Shown here: piece after piece, positions 30,701-40,690 of the stretch
Position numbering within the stretch: the stretch's first letter is position 1
How the letters are laid out: each line of letters begins with the position of its first letter
Origin: Chaetoceros tenuissimus
Lineage: Eukaryota; Bacillariophyta; Thalassiosirophyceae; Chaetocerotales; Chaetocerotaceae
Direction: 5' to 3'
Assembly: GCA_021927905.1 (NCBI GenBank)
Contig: BLLK01000047.1
Coordinates: 1,488,001-1,552,000 of the forward strand
DNA length: 64,000 bases
The notes under the pieces: generated by a model
What the model was told of the DNA's origin: nothing
Seen by the model: only the letters and a program-made list of their open reading frames with translations
Databases searched by the model: none
Position numbers and translations under genes: made by a program

Positions 30701-32283
30701 AATGCTAATGTTGCGTGCCCTTGTCCGTATTCTTTTGCAGTATTTTTGAAAGCTTCAAAAGCGGCGCGATATTGATCGTGCCCATCGGTGTACAGATGAA
30801 ATTGCAATCTGATTTCACCGATTTGATTACATACAGTGCATAGACCTTTGAAAATTGAAACACCTTCATAGCGAAAAAGATTCAATGCTTCCTTACATGA
30901 GACATCCATATGAATTTCTGTGCATTCTCTTTTCTTCACTTCCAAATCCATATGTCTCGCAAATGACTTATGATTTTGTTTGTACATCTGGTATAAATAT
31001 GCTCCAGTTGGAAGGGTACCATTGTACTTTGTCTTATCGCCGAAATCTGAAAATAGCCCTTTGTATGGCATGTCTTGTTCTAGTAAACGATACTTCTCAT
31101 TGATCTTTTCTCTCTCAATAAAATCATTTGCATGTCGTTTTGTATGTAGTTCTTTCAACATATTTGCGAACGATTCACCGCGAAAGCCACTATTACACAA
31201 TGGACGCATCATGTCGACAATCATTTTATCTACACCACTTTTCCATGATAATAGTGCTGGAAATTTCGTGCCGTAACCACAAGGTAACCGTTGAAGACAT
31301 CGTTCATTCCATGCCATAAACGTGTAGTTGAACTCTATCTTTTCTTTTTGTTCTTTCATATTAATATCAACTTGTGCATCTTCAGCTCTACGCTTGAGCT
31401 CATCAGTGAGTTTGACGTAATCATCATTGCATTTCTTGCAGATGTACCTTCTAGACATAATGAAATAATTAGTGTCAAGACTAATTATTTTACGTCCAAA
31501 ATGGTTATCTCTCCAGCAATGAAATGAAACATCTTTATTAGAATCGCATCGTGGGCACACTGGAGTGCACTCTTTACCCCACCGCACATCAGGAAGCCAT
31601 ACATGAATTGTCCGATAGTACCATTTCTCATCAAAAGTGATGACTTTTGATTTCTGATTAAGCATTTTACATATGTACTCTGCATCATAATCATGGATAG
31701 TCCAATTATGAACTTTCAAATATTCAAGCAGCCATTTTCTTTCTAAGGCCTTGAGCATATTTTTTCCTTGCGTAGCAAGCTCTGCTTGTAGTCTTTTCTG
31801 AACAGCCTTTCGATACAGAAGCATTACAGGCTCATTTTCGCAGTCATCTTCTGCACCAAAATCACCATGATGCGGTGTCTTATCACTTGGATCTTCATCT
31901 ATATTTTCTTCAACATTTTGTGGCGTATGATACAATTCGTACTCCTCTTCGCAGCATGAAAAATATTCACTCTCACTACTTGACCTAGAGCCGTTCTCCT
32001 CTCCACTATCATCACTCTTTGTATCATGCACATCGTTAGCATCAGGAAGCATTGCTACATTATTTGTAGTATCATCATCTTCTTTCCTCGTGTGCTTCCA
32101 AAATCTAGCGTTCTTTGTTCGTGACTCTATATCTTTTTTTTGCTTTTCAACGGCAGCAGCTTTCCTCTTCTTTTCTGCTGCTGCTGCTACCCCTTTTCCA
32201 ATACTTTGCTTATGGCTTCCTGTAGTTTTCTTAGTACTGCGTTTGGTTGCATCTTTTCTACCTTTTGGTCGGCCTTGTCCCAT
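27790..32283 (-). CDS. DDE-type transposase with embedded WRN/RNase D-like 3'-5' exonuclease
   Basis: An intronless 1497-residue frame starts at the ATG at 32283. After a basic, then acidic N-terminus comes a zinc-binding region with CPRC (243-246) and CKKC (283-286). Around 455-545 there is an RNase H-like transposase pattern: IHMDVS (D460), a strand-rich stretch with YTDGHDQ, and AFTDNPRRDKAFLLNMFPSL (D530). Residues about 575-780 form a DEDDy exonuclease: LDAEW (D605, E607), GVHIGGD (D677), YAAIDA (Y751, D755). After an acidic linker, CHRGTSGVENIHKNI (E1174) resembles the RGTxxxExxH block that supplies the third acidic residue in several transposase families. The C-terminus has a CxxC...C...C knuckle (1477-1494). 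I infer a transposase whose catalytic core is split by a second nuclease. No disruption is seen. Confidence 0.8.
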   Translation of the reverse strand: MGQGRPKGRKDATKRSTKKTTGSHKQSIGKGVAAAAEKKRKAAAVEKQKKDIESRTKNARFWKHTRKEDDDTTNNVAMLPDANDVHDTKSDDSGEENGSRSSSESEYFSCCEEEYELYHTPQNVEENIDEDPSDKTPHHGDFGAEDDCENEPVMLLYRKAVQKRLQAELATQGKNMLKALERKWLLEYLKVHNWTIHDYDAEYICKMLNQKSKVITFDEKWYYRTIHVWLPDVRWGKECTPVCPRCDSNKDVSFHCWRDNHFGRKIISLDTNYFIMSRRYICKKCNDDYVKLTDELKRRAEDAQVDINMKEQKEKIEFNYTFMAWNERCLQRLPCGYGTKFPALLSWKSGVDKMIVDMMRPLCNSGFRGESFANMLKELHTKRHANDFIEREKINEKYRLLEQDMPYKGLFSDFGDKTKYNGTLPTGAYLYQMYKQNHKSFARHMDLEVKKRECTEIHMDVSCKEALNLFRYEGVSIFKGLCTVCNQIGEIRLQFHLYTDGHDQYRAAFEAFKNTAKEYGQGHATLAFTDNPRRDKAFLLNMFPSLRHSEKMFNAGNNNITDNANNYTIEASQVKYVKTEADMNAQALAIQTYMENDTTKMLGLDAEWNVRRSPFTGNICGKEGKVATIQIAYKDRDGIFCCVIFHVARAADKLPSKLIDLITDTSLTFVGVHIGGDIKGIAGDFNRRDIAKDCSHINLGSYCRMRNLISNGKLGLEAMSKEVLNCVVVKDETKRFSDWNANNLTWPQKEYAAIDAIASLDIGIHATNYPDLSIRLKQSEVKDDLAVDIVPSKGNVAVMLSRAAIGKIVSASKVISYPKSIECNLTKRQRNRITVKVEKVLAPGLLVPSYSVSNDGRQASLSDFGTAPFTVLLPLRMLKNHDPREHIPIWEDDTPVPLDRNNDNGRFQTEPSSSTGDIDEEVKEKENENEDDDLEQIFNATTKPQEIDEIANEISESLTDADIDCLRSIRKTMENVTAQTNEVPVNDFPMKHKKLDDPPLIIRNWFSSVLADGWHLQDGIKKPRRHDILKLFSVSYQDALYAWDEKELKKLKVVMIEIDGLSEEEIERMMYYNVRFFQKCIERRILPPAILYYRVRAVFIVYGDVVDSTTGRPLFNDKAWKRANNVLKLILDGLISDPPGISLYSIALHEDGSPKTNKYGFHILHCHRGTSGVENIHKNIHQIWSSWHMGVEMSDCLLREFRHRHNHNVSVKKRLGYPDIGHYDTWKVDEIQNLVEQNHNILVYPNWSNASDMRQTKESLGTVPLHNKTLEEEMASITLSDDVKFNGTLQYLKDAMNVKCPFLPVLKDKEKQLFSRLMLEHGEKIDENKMAREWCKYVDGKDIFPKLPTHLRTYFNQYEKRHNIKKFERATATLRSRLEVVNEIFNEPEVAVEESTTMELDDVSTRQHVHVKPRPTMPSSLPPITQEMLHSRASTVIGSSIIYHTQEATLTNLVEKPKQKGQRGKDKKPRKRAVRTCSECGSYECNGRWPTAKCNKK

Positions 32284-32617
32284 GGTGAGTATTAGTTAAT
32301 TGTGGTGTGATAGTAATGGAGTGTGATGAAAAAGATTATTATTTATTTGTAGCACGTAGCACTCACGTAGCACATTTTATTTTGTACCAGCAAGTACCTA
32401 CGTACAATAGTGTTCTCAAGGAAAGAACGTCTTCTGAACTTCATCCAAAAAACAAAATATTTTTTAGGATCCTCGAATCTGATTGGCTACATTTTTTAGG
32501 ATCTCAACGCTGATTGGCTAATTCCTAAAAAATATCTTGTGGAATAGAACCATAAGGACCCCCACTTTATCGCGACGAAGCTAGTAAAATCCCCCTTTTG
32601 ACCCCTCTTAAAAAATA

Positions 32618-32629
32618 CCACCAGCACCA
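32618..32629 (-). repeat. Right terminal inverted repeat core
   Basis: Read on the minus strand this is TGGTGCTGGTGG followed by TATTTTTT, and it ends 10 bases inside the element. The 335 bp from here to the start codon should contain the transposase promoter. A duplicated segment with GATTGGCTA occurs there, at about 32480-32521. Confidence 0.75.
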
Positions 32630-32888
32630 CGAGAAAACCCTCCAAGCTCTCTTTTTTTTCTTCAACAAGTTCGTCGTGTCATGCTAATTGTACTCATTAC
32701 CCATTAGAAACCACGACTAAAGGACTCGCTATATACCAGCAATTTACCCGATCTATAGATCGTCACATTTTACAGAAGTGAAAGTAAAAATCAGCCAGAA
32801 AAAGGTACATTAATATGAATGCTAGACTTTTCAAATGATTAATATATAACATAATTTTATACTAATGGATAAGAAACTTCAATCACAA

Positions 32889-34785
32889 TTAGAAACCGCA
32901 TGACTGACAAGTGTATGGACAGCCCTTTCGGAGGATTTCATAGTCACTGCACAGTTTTGGAATTCTATTTCCTTTCTTTCTCAACCAGTGACATCCTTTC
33001 TTGTATGGCAACCCGATGTCAAACTTTTTCTTGGCATAATCTACAGCGAAATTTACCTTGATTGTTTCGTTCTTGCGAATACGCCCTTCTTTGACTAGCC
33101 TTCCTTGTACAATCACTGTGTATGAGGTTTCGTCACCATTGTTGCGAATGTCTAATTCAAAGCATTTGCCACTCCAAACACAAGTTTTCACGCTGGACGA
33201 TTCAACATCATTGCTAGAAAGTGTTAGTCTGTCCTTCAGTGTATTATGGAGTGTCCATGATTGCTTATTGTCATGAGAATCAAATAATACTTTGAAATCA
33301 ACAGTATTTCTTGTACATAATGGTTCAGGTAGATCTCTTGGAGAGGCTACAGGTCTTGAAGAAGGGGCTACAGTTGGTGCTATAGTTGGTGCTGTAGTTG
33401 GCGCTATAGTTGGTGCTGTAGTTGACAGTGAAGGGGAATTTGTAGGTGATTCGAGTGGTACTTTTGTCTGTCGATAATTTGCAACTATTCTTGCAACTTC
33501 ATTGATTTGCCGTGCATTATCATTTAAAGAATCTCCAATAGCAAGACCATTCCAAGTTTTTTCTCCATCTCTAGAGGAGAATCGCTGAACACGAGGGCAG
33601 CCAGACTCGCTATTGCAATTGTAGGCCATAATGGTTCGAAATCTATTTGATGGATCTTGAAATCCGTAGGCAAAGGTGTTTCCATCCTGGTTACTATTTC
33701 GCTCATGATTGCACCCGAGAGTATGTCCAAGCTCGTGAGCAAAAGAAAAGTATCCGACAGTGCATACATTTCTTGTTACAGAATAAGCCTGTGTATCAAA
33801 TCCTTGATTATAATGCATACCACATCCACAGTAATCACCATGACCACTAATTACTGATACCAAATCAGCTCCATATTGATCTCGAAGATTTCTGACATTT
33901 GCATATGGACTCTCAGAACTACTGCGAAGATTTGTCAATATCCCACACTGCGCGACGTCTGTTTCATCAGTTTCTATGTCAAGAAGACCAGAATACACAA
34001 GTCTAAGTGACGTATGAATACCACTTTCGTCAAATGCTACATTGGTCTCCTCTACTGCTAGTTGGCACATGTTTTCCATGATGTGTTGGTTCTCGATGTA
34101 GTTGCATTCTTCATTGTTCAGTTCACCCAGTTCAGCACAGATACTACTGGGGGTATAAAGACACATGATATCGATGATACTACCATCGTCGATCTTCTCC
34201 TCATTCCCGGCTGCACTTAATCTTGAATATAGAACTGGAACTGAATTCAGCTCCCCAGCACCCTCTTCAAGCTCTGAATCCAAAAAGTATTTTTCAACTT
34301 TGGATTGTTTCACTGCAAGAGTTCCATCGGAAAGAGTATTTAAATGATACACTTTTCCATTAACTGTTGCAGACCTTTAACAGGAGTTAATTCAGACTAG
34401 GTTAGATTTACACAAACAAGAAAACCCTAGACTGAACTAAACTTTAAAACACTTACCCAGATATGATCCTTTCATCTGATAGCACTAAATTCATTACATT
34501 CTCCTCATTAGCCTCATCAATTCCATACCAAAACTTCTTGGAGCTCTTCTTTGACTTTTGAGTGTATATAATTGAACCATCGTCTCTAGAGAACATAGCT
34601 TCAATATAAGACGAAGCTGACTTCTGTGAGAAAAGATCCTTTACAGTAATTGTATTGAAATCTTCAGTTCCAGTTTTTCTCAAATATGAATCCTCGTCTG
34701 GCTTGATTTGAGCAATTTTCCTAGCATAGCATGTTGAAGCTAGGTTTGCTAGTAGCACATAAACTTGTACAGGGGAAACTCGCAT
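32889..34785 (-). CDS. Secreted metzincin-type zinc metalloprotease with Cys-rich tail
   Basis: Exon 1 is 34457-34785 and exon 2 is 32889-34374. The 82-bp intron (GTAAGT...TTAAAG) joins in frame, giving 604 residues. A signal peptide (MRVSPVQVYVLLANLASTCYA) and a pro-region come first. The catalytic domain has HELGHTLGCNH (zinc ligands about 323, 327 and 333, with Glu 324) and the Met-turn TIMAYNC, as in reprolysin-like peptidases. A Thr/Ala/Pro-rich linker follows, then a domain with regular Cys. The C-terminus ends CxxTCQSCGF, like ShKT/toxin-type Cys-rich modules that are used as binding domains in algal secreted enzymes. It is probably extracellular or vacuolar, degrading proteins. All catalytic residues are present. 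Confidence 0.9.
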
Positions 34786-35478
34786 TGTAGTGTTATAAGC
34801 AGACGATCAAGAGATAGAATAGATTTGACGAGATATGGCTTCTATCTTTGTCTGGTTTGAAAGAAATTATGAGAGAGTTGAAGAAAATCGATGGATTTTA
34901 TTTTGTGCCGTCTTTCAGGATTTGGCACACATTTTGCCTATCGTGTTTTTGTCTAAAGTAGTATGACAAGTTCAATTTTCTTTTTTTTCTTAGAAAAGCT
35001 ATTTTCTTGATAAAGTTATTACTACTCAGAATTTGCAAGTTGCTACTGGGCCACGAATTCCATAAGGTACTGTTAATTCATTCATTTATTCCATTTGAAG
35101 TTATGCAATCACGTATGTGTATTACTTTGGCATTGAAAATCTTCTTTGCCAATGTGACAGCATTCGTCACACGTGACAATATTTTCCAAGACTGGCACAA
35201 TGACTGTGCCGCAAGACTTGAAGTTTAGATTTGGAGTTTTTTGGCTTTGTTCTTTCAAAAAAATAGCTCTATGGGCAAACCATACCAGCTGCACACTGGT
35301 TATGAATATTGCTCTCGCAATCAACAAATGCTACAGGCTACTACTGTTCCCATACAAATATATATGCTACTGTTAAATGCTTGCTAAATGTAGTTTTTGT
35401 AGGTATCAATCGAAGTAGAGGCAAACAAAGAATAGATGTAAATGTTCCAAAAACTTTGAACGAATAATATTTTACTTC
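34786..35478. other. Intergenic stretch, no gene seen
   Basis: This 693-bp gap lies between the 5' end of the metalloprotease gene and the 3' end of the TTC1-like gene, both on the minus strand. Small open frames on both strands lack coding character. It should hold the metalloprotease promoter. No repeat or RNA gene was recognised. Confidence 0.3.
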
Positions 35479-36384
35479 CTAGACCATCTTAATGCTGTAG
35501 GATCCAGTGTTGGGATCCTTCTCTGCCTTGAAATTATCCAATGACATTCCAAAGTTGGACAAAATACTATTTCCTAAATCTTTTAATTTTCCCATTGTCT
35601 CCTCCTTTAGCTTCTCCATGCGCTCAGCTTCTAACTTTTCTAATCTCTTGACATGCTTTTGAATTTCTCTATTTTGGGGCGACAATTCTAGTGCCTTTTT
35701 CGCATCAGCAAGTGCAAGATTTACATCGTCGCTGTGTTCGTGACATGACATCCTCCGAATGTAAGCCTTTGGATACGAAGGATTTACCAAAACTGCTATA
35801 TTACAACATTCTAATGCATCTGAATACTGTTCCAATTGAATATGACTTGCAGCTTTGTTACTGAGATAGACAGCAAGATATTTACTATAAGGATGAGTTG
35901 GTAAGACAAATTCTTGTGGTGCGAGATCATCATCTTGATCAGATTCTTGTGATTCGTTCGTTGAATCTTGTGCTTCATCTGTACTTTGCCTGCTCGCAAT
36001 TCTTCTATTTGAATCTCGTTCGTATCTTTGGTTAGCCTTTTCACGTTCTTGTACTTCGTGTTGTTTATGCAAATCAAGTATTTCTTGACAAGTCATTCCA
36101 GGAGTTGCTTCTATGGCATCTGCGTAAAGATCAATTGCATCGAGATATGCCCCCTGCTTAAAGTATTCATTCCCTTGTTGTTTGAGAGACTCAGCTTTTA
36201 AAATAGAAGGGTCGACCTCTTCTTCTTTAGAATTACTGTTCGGTTTGGTTGCTGTAGAAGTAGAAGATGTGTCATTCTTTGTCTTTTGTTTTGTGACTGT
36301 TGCTCCTCCTCCAAGTTCATATACAATGTCATCGCCTGGTTGCGATTCTGAAATAGCATCTAGATCAAATCCATCTGAAGACAT
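35479..36384 (-). CDS. TTC1-like tetratricopeptide-repeat protein
   Basis: The protein has 301 residues from the ATG at 36384 (MSSDGFDLDA). An acidic, Ser/Thr-rich N-terminus precedes TPR motifs. The first (SLKQQGNEYFKQGAYLDAI) is separated by a charged insert from the others (YLSNKAASHIQLEQYSDALE and the PKAYIRRM region). The C-terminus SNFGMSLDNFK...GSYSIKMV is the conserved end of TTC1-type proteins. TTC1 is a co-chaperone-like adaptor that contacts Hsp90/Hsp70 and G-alpha subunits in other eukaryotes. The internal acidic insert is longer than I would expect. Confidence 0.85.
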   Translation of the reverse strand: MSSDGFDLDAISESQPGDDIVYELGGGATVTKQKTKNDTSSTSTATKPNSNSKEEEVDPSILKAESLKQQGNEYFKQGAYLDAIDLYADAIEATPGMTCQEILDLHKQHEVQEREKANQRYERDSNRRIASRQSTDEAQDSTNESQESDQDDDLAPQEFVLPTHPYSKYLAVYLSNKAASHIQLEQYSDALECCNIAVLVNPSYPKAYIRRMSCHEHSDDVNLALADAKKALELSPQNREIQKHVKRLEKLEAERMEKLKEETMGKLKDLGNSILSNFGMSLDNFKAEKDPNTGSYSIKMV

Positions 36385-36761
36385 TGTGGGCAAAGGAAAT
36401 CTTAGAATATGGTTCTCCTAATAGGTAGTAAGGACTCACTCCTCAATTTGAATTCCAAGTGAATTCACAGGTCGTTTCTCTTCTCTCTGTTCTCGCGAAA
36501 TCGATCGAAAGAGCTTCTTTTGGTATGGCTACATACCTAGCCAATACGGCCAGACGAAAGGTACCCCTTTCCTGCCTCTGCCAGCAACAACAACTACTAC
36601 CACTACATGCAACTTTTATGGATGTTGTCAGGTAATAAGAGAGTTATCTAGGTATCACTACGAACTTCAGATACTTTGTAACTCAAAACAGTACCGGTTG
36701 CTCGTATAGTTTATCATTTGTAATTGATAGTCTTTGCTATATTCATATTATTGAATCAAAC
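36385..36761. promoter_or_regulatory. Divergent promoter region
   Basis: The TTC1-like gene (minus) and the CWF19-like gene (plus) start on either side, so both promoters should be in these 377 bp. No specific element was recognised. Confidence 0.35.
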
Positions 36762-39506
36762 ATGGATAAGATCAAGATACTAATTACAGGTCCGGTGAAT
36801 GGATCAATCCAAGATCTCCATCAGAAATTAAGTGCTCTGCAAAAGTCAAAGGCTGGACCATTTGAAATGTGTTTTTGCGTTGGTCCATTCTTCGGTTCGC
36901 CGGATAAAGAGCAAGAAACCAAGTCACTATTGGAAGAAAAGAGTATAGTTATGCCTCTTCCTGTGTATTTTTGCGACGTTGGAGTTTTACCGAAAGCCAT
37001 CAAGTTGCCATCTTTTGAAATATGTTCTGTAGACGATGATGCAGAGATATCTATTGAAAATGCAGATGAAGATAATCAAACTGAACAATCCGATTCCTTA
37101 TCAAAGGGCATCATTCAAGTTGCTGAAAATCTATACCATCTTCACGGAATTTCAACTTCCCAAGATTCGCAAAGCGCAGATATTTGTAATATTCCGTCTA
37201 CTTCAGATCGCAAGAACTATTTGACTGTAGCATTCATTCCTCCAAATTCAAGATTAGGTACCATAGATACTGCAAAACTAGAATCGAAAACTAATCATCC
37301 ATCATATGTGGGTTGTGATTTGCTATTGACGTCTGATTGGGGACAAGGTATGGCTTCCATTACTTCCAGCTGTTTGACGAATGCAGAAAGAACAAAACTA
37401 GGATTGAAATTGGCATCTGATACAGATGGTACTAATACAGGAAACGAGATTGGGAGTTATGATATTGCAGAAATCGCTAGTCAGTGTAGGCCACGATATC
37501 ACATTGCACCATCGTTGTCACAACCTGATCCAAGTAAAGATGGTGCTGCAACTTCATTTTTCATTCAGTCTTTGCCATACATCAACCCACCTTCAGCAAT
37601 GGCAAGTGGTGTGATGAAAAATTACCATACAAGTAGATTTTTAGGATTGTGTCCAGTTGTAGATGCAGCAACTCAGAAGGAAAATGGAAAAGCAAAGAAG
37701 TTCATTCACGCCCTTGGCGTCCAACCATTGTGGAGTATGGATCGGGAGACAGCCACTACTGTACCAGAAAATACAGCAGTTGCACCATCGCCTTACACAG
37801 ATGAGACTTATGATAAAGATAATTTTCAGTCGAATGGAAAAGTGAATACAGTCAATATGAATATAGGTCTATCAGAAGCGCAGACTAGAAGGATATTGAA
37901 TGAAGATAGTGGCTCTCAAGATTATCGGTGGAATATACGCAACAAAAAGCGATCATTGGAAGAATCCCAAAATGATGCAGCTCTAGATCCTTCAAACTGC
38001 TCACTCTTCTTGCATGGTCTTCACAATGATGTGACTGGAGGAGTTACTTTGAGCAGAGACAATTTACTAAAGGCATTTGAAGGAAGGGGATGTGTTCAGG
38101 TTCGTTTTCCTTCAAAAACTGGAGCTCCAAGCTACTGCTTCTTGGACTTTGCCAGTCATGATCAAGCAAAGACTTGTCTGGAACTAAGTGGAGGTCAAGA
38201 AATGGTTATGGGAATCCCCTTGACTCTGAAGTGGAGCTCTGGGGGACGTCGAATGGGAGGAAATGTTCCACCTCCTCCTCCTGCGGGGCATGTGGGAGTT
38301 TATAATGGCAGTCAGTCAATGAAGCGTGCCAGATTGACTGAAAATGAGGCAGCAGACTCGTCCTCTCTTTTCGTTCATTTAGCAACAATAGAAGATGATG
38401 GCAATAATACATTTGATTTTATTGCAAAATTAGCCCAAGACAAACTTGAAGATGCAATCAATGCAGACGGTGGAGAAGAACGCGTTACTGCAGAAACAGA
38501 ACCCGCGCTCAAGGTGTCTTGTCGACAATTGAAAGGCAAACAGAATTGTGGATTCTTAGACTTTGCCTCTCATGCAGCAGCTAGTATGGCTCTTGCAACA
38601 TTGACAGGTTCCACTGATGGTGGCACTTTGCAATATGAAGGCGAAAATAAGGATATTACAGATATGCTGGATAAGTTAGGGGAAGTTCAACTTTGGTGGG
38701 CAAAGAACAAAGAAACTACCGATGAGGATGGTGACTCTAACGGGCTACAGCTGCGATCTCGTCATTTCCCACCAGATGCAAGAACTGATTGTTGGTTCTG
38801 CCTTGCTTCGCCTACATGTGAAAAACATCTTATTGTGAGCATTTCAGACCACTGCTACATTACGATGCCAAAGGGTCCAGTCAATGAGCACCATGCTCTA
38901 ATTGTCCCAGTGAATCACAGTGCGAAAGAGGATGGTAATATGCGATCAATCATAGGTGCATTTGTCGACCCAACTGCTGGGGCAGTATCAGATTTAGAAT
39001 TATCAAAGAACAAATTGCGAAAATTCGCAAATGAGGAGCTTGACTGTGATTTGTTTGTATTTGAAAGAGCAATTCCAACACGAGGTGGATATCATGCACA
39101 TGTCAACTGCATTCCAATCAAGAAGGGATTGGGTAAGGAAATAATGAAAACAATGCTTTCCCAAGCGGCGACTACAAATGGAGGAAGTGGATTCGAACTT
39201 CGTGAACTTCAAAATCCAGATATTAGTGTCTCAAGTATCCTTCATAATGCCGAAGATGAATTAACAGGATATTTCTATGTGGAAGTCCCATTTGGTAATG
39301 ATGGCGAGATTAAGCGTTATTTATACACAGCATTGGACCAGGGCAATGATGCGCGAAAGCATGTTCCGCTCCAATTCGGCCGAGAAGTTTTGGCTGCAGT
39401 TCTCGGCGATGACACCTTAGCTCATTGGAAAGGATGTGTCAAAGATGCAGAGACTGAAACAAAGCTAACAGAAACGTTTCGCCAAGCCTTTAGCAAATAC
39501 GAATAA
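36762..39506 (+). CDS. CWF19L1: CWF19-like (CwfJ family) protein
   Basis: An intronless 914-residue frame starts at the ATG at 36762. The N-terminus (KILITGPVNGS, then FCVGPFFGSP) is the metallophosphatase-like domain of CWF19L1 proteins. An RRM-like segment (CSLFLHGL...CFLDFASHDQAKTCLEL) spans about 412-485, and a second, weaker one lies near 540-620. From about 676 the CwfJ domains appear: DCWFCLASPTCEKHLIVS, NEHHALIVPVNH and GGYHAHVNCIPI, a HIT-like arrangement. The C-terminus LQFGREVLAAVL is typical of the family. Known members act in spliceosome recycling and lariat debranching. The RRM fits plant and algal versions. Confidence 0.93.
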   Translation: MDKIKILITGPVNGSIQDLHQKLSALQKSKAGPFEMCFCVGPFFGSPDKEQETKSLLEEKSIVMPLPVYFCDVGVLPKAIKLPSFEICSVDDDAEISIENADEDNQTEQSDSLSKGIIQVAENLYHLHGISTSQDSQSADICNIPSTSDRKNYLTVAFIPPNSRLGTIDTAKLESKTNHPSYVGCDLLLTSDWGQGMASITSSCLTNAERTKLGLKLASDTDGTNTGNEIGSYDIAEIASQCRPRYHIAPSLSQPDPSKDGAATSFFIQSLPYINPPSAMASGVMKNYHTSRFLGLCPVVDAATQKENGKAKKFIHALGVQPLWSMDRETATTVPENTAVAPSPYTDETYDKDNFQSNGKVNTVNMNIGLSEAQTRRILNEDSGSQDYRWNIRNKKRSLEESQNDAALDPSNCSLFLHGLHNDVTGGVTLSRDNLLKAFEGRGCVQVRFPSKTGAPSYCFLDFASHDQAKTCLELSGGQEMVMGIPLTLKWSSGGRRMGGNVPPPPPAGHVGVYNGSQSMKRARLTENEAADSSSLFVHLATIEDDGNNTFDFIAKLAQDKLEDAINADGGEERVTAETEPALKVSCRQLKGKQNCGFLDFASHAAASMALATLTGSTDGGTLQYEGENKDITDMLDKLGEVQLWWAKNKETTDEDGDSNGLQLRSRHFPPDARTDCWFCLASPTCEKHLIVSISDHCYITMPKGPVNEHHALIVPVNHSAKEDGNMRSIIGAFVDPTAGAVSDLELSKNKLRKFANEELDCDLFVFERAIPTRGGYHAHVNCIPIKKGLGKEIMKTMLSQAATTNGGSGFELRELQNPDISVSSILHNAEDELTGYFYVEVPFGNDGEIKRYLYTALDQGNDARKHVPLQFGREVLAAVLGDDTLAHWKGCVKDAETETKLTETFRQAFSKYE

Positions 39507-39543
39507 TTGGGAAATTACGTAAAAGTAAAATAGCTAACTAACA

Positions 39544-40690
39544 CTAACTAAAATCTGCTTCGTCTACAACGACACATGATGTCATGTAATCTAGTTCAGG
39601 AAACTTGTCAGCAATTTCTTGACTTGATCCTTTTTTATGCAAAAGTTTCTGGCTGGGTCCATTCTCACCGTAAACATAAGAAATTTTACTCAGTGTTTCA
39701 TATGAGTCCTCGCCTACAATCTCGCCCCATGGAACTTCCCAGGGTGATCCGCCTCCTAATCTTTTATGATCATTCAAGGCAACAATAAATTGTTGACTCC
39801 TAGAATTCTTTCCTCCACCTGCATAACCTGGGATTCGACGAACGTCAAGCGTGTACGATGTATTTGTAGAGTTGGAAATATTAACAAGAGGATCTAGTGT
39901 TATGAGTAAAGAGGACTCGCATTCTAATTGGAGAGCTCGAGGGAAAGAGAATAAGGAAGAGATACTTACCTAGATAACCACGTGCATATCGAAACGTTCC
40001 GTATTCATTCGTCATATGTGTAGGTCCCTCTGGGAGCCAATTGGGATCATCTTCAAATGACTTATATTTCTTATTCAAGGATGGATCCCCTGCTATTCCA
40101 AATTGACACAAAAAGTTCTTTATACATCTCATCATTGCAACTTTACTTGAGAAATATTCATCCTTGACCATGTCTAAGAATCTTTGTGCTCCTCGAGGTG
40201 CCCAATTGTGATGAATTGCAATAGACATACTACCTTTTGTAAGTTCACAGCAAACCAATGTTACTTTTCCATCCTTGGGTGGATCGACCATGTGTCGTCG
40301 ACCATTGCCATCCTTTGCTGACGATGCCTTTGGAAAACGTTCATATGGCTTCAAGTCATTGAGACTCTGATAGGAGCAACCATGCTCTTGAGCAAATATT
40401 TTCGAAGCTTGTGATTTATCGTTCTTCACTACACCTGTCGTTGAGGAAGTAATTGCATCGCCATCATCGAAAAACATGACAACAGCACAAAAGACTGCTG
40501 TTGAAACAAATGCTACCAGGAATGTATGAATAGCTCTCCCTTTTGTGGCAATTTTCCGTCTTGCTTTGATCTGAACCATGACAAAAGATATAGTGCTTTC
40601 TATTACAAATATGACAACAATGAGAGATACTTTGCTGCATTCCATTGAAGAATTTTTATTTACTTGCAAAAGACCGTTGGCCGTTGGCAT
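39544..40690 (-). CDS. Cyclophilin-like protein with N-terminal membrane anchor
   Basis: Exon 1 is 39970-40690 and exon 2 is 39544-39893. The 76-bp intron (GTAAGT...CACTAG) joins as CTA G|AT, giving 356 residues. Start codons at 40690 or further in (MVQIKARRK) are all possible. A hydrophobic anchor (HTFLVAFVSTAVFCAVVMFF) precedes a divergent cyclophilin domain: TKGSMSIAIHHNWAPRGAQRFLDMVKD, MRCIKNFLCQFGIAGDP, and in exon 2 SRSQQFIVALNDH. The usual catalytic FHRxxxxFxxQxGD block reads MRCIKNFLCQFGIAGD, so isomerase activity is doubtful. This divergent single-pass type is common in diatoms. Golgi or ER placement is inferred. Confidence 0.85.

Larger units (their letters stand above)
27678..32639. 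mobile_element. DNA transposon with 8-bp target duplication and imperfect inverted ends
   Basis: The 8-base sequence CTCCAAGC occurs directly on both sides (27670-27677 and 32640-32647). Read inward, both ends begin GG, then eight unlike bases, then the identical 12-mer TGGTGCTGGTGG, then A/T-rich and purine-rich sequence. The two ends are therefore spaced identically from the duplication. The 4962-bp interior holds a single gene on the minus strand, 27790-32283. Eight-base duplications are known for hAT, Zisupton/KDZ and some other superfamilies. The intact gene and undecayed duplication suggest a young, possibly autonomous copy. Confidence 0.8.
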
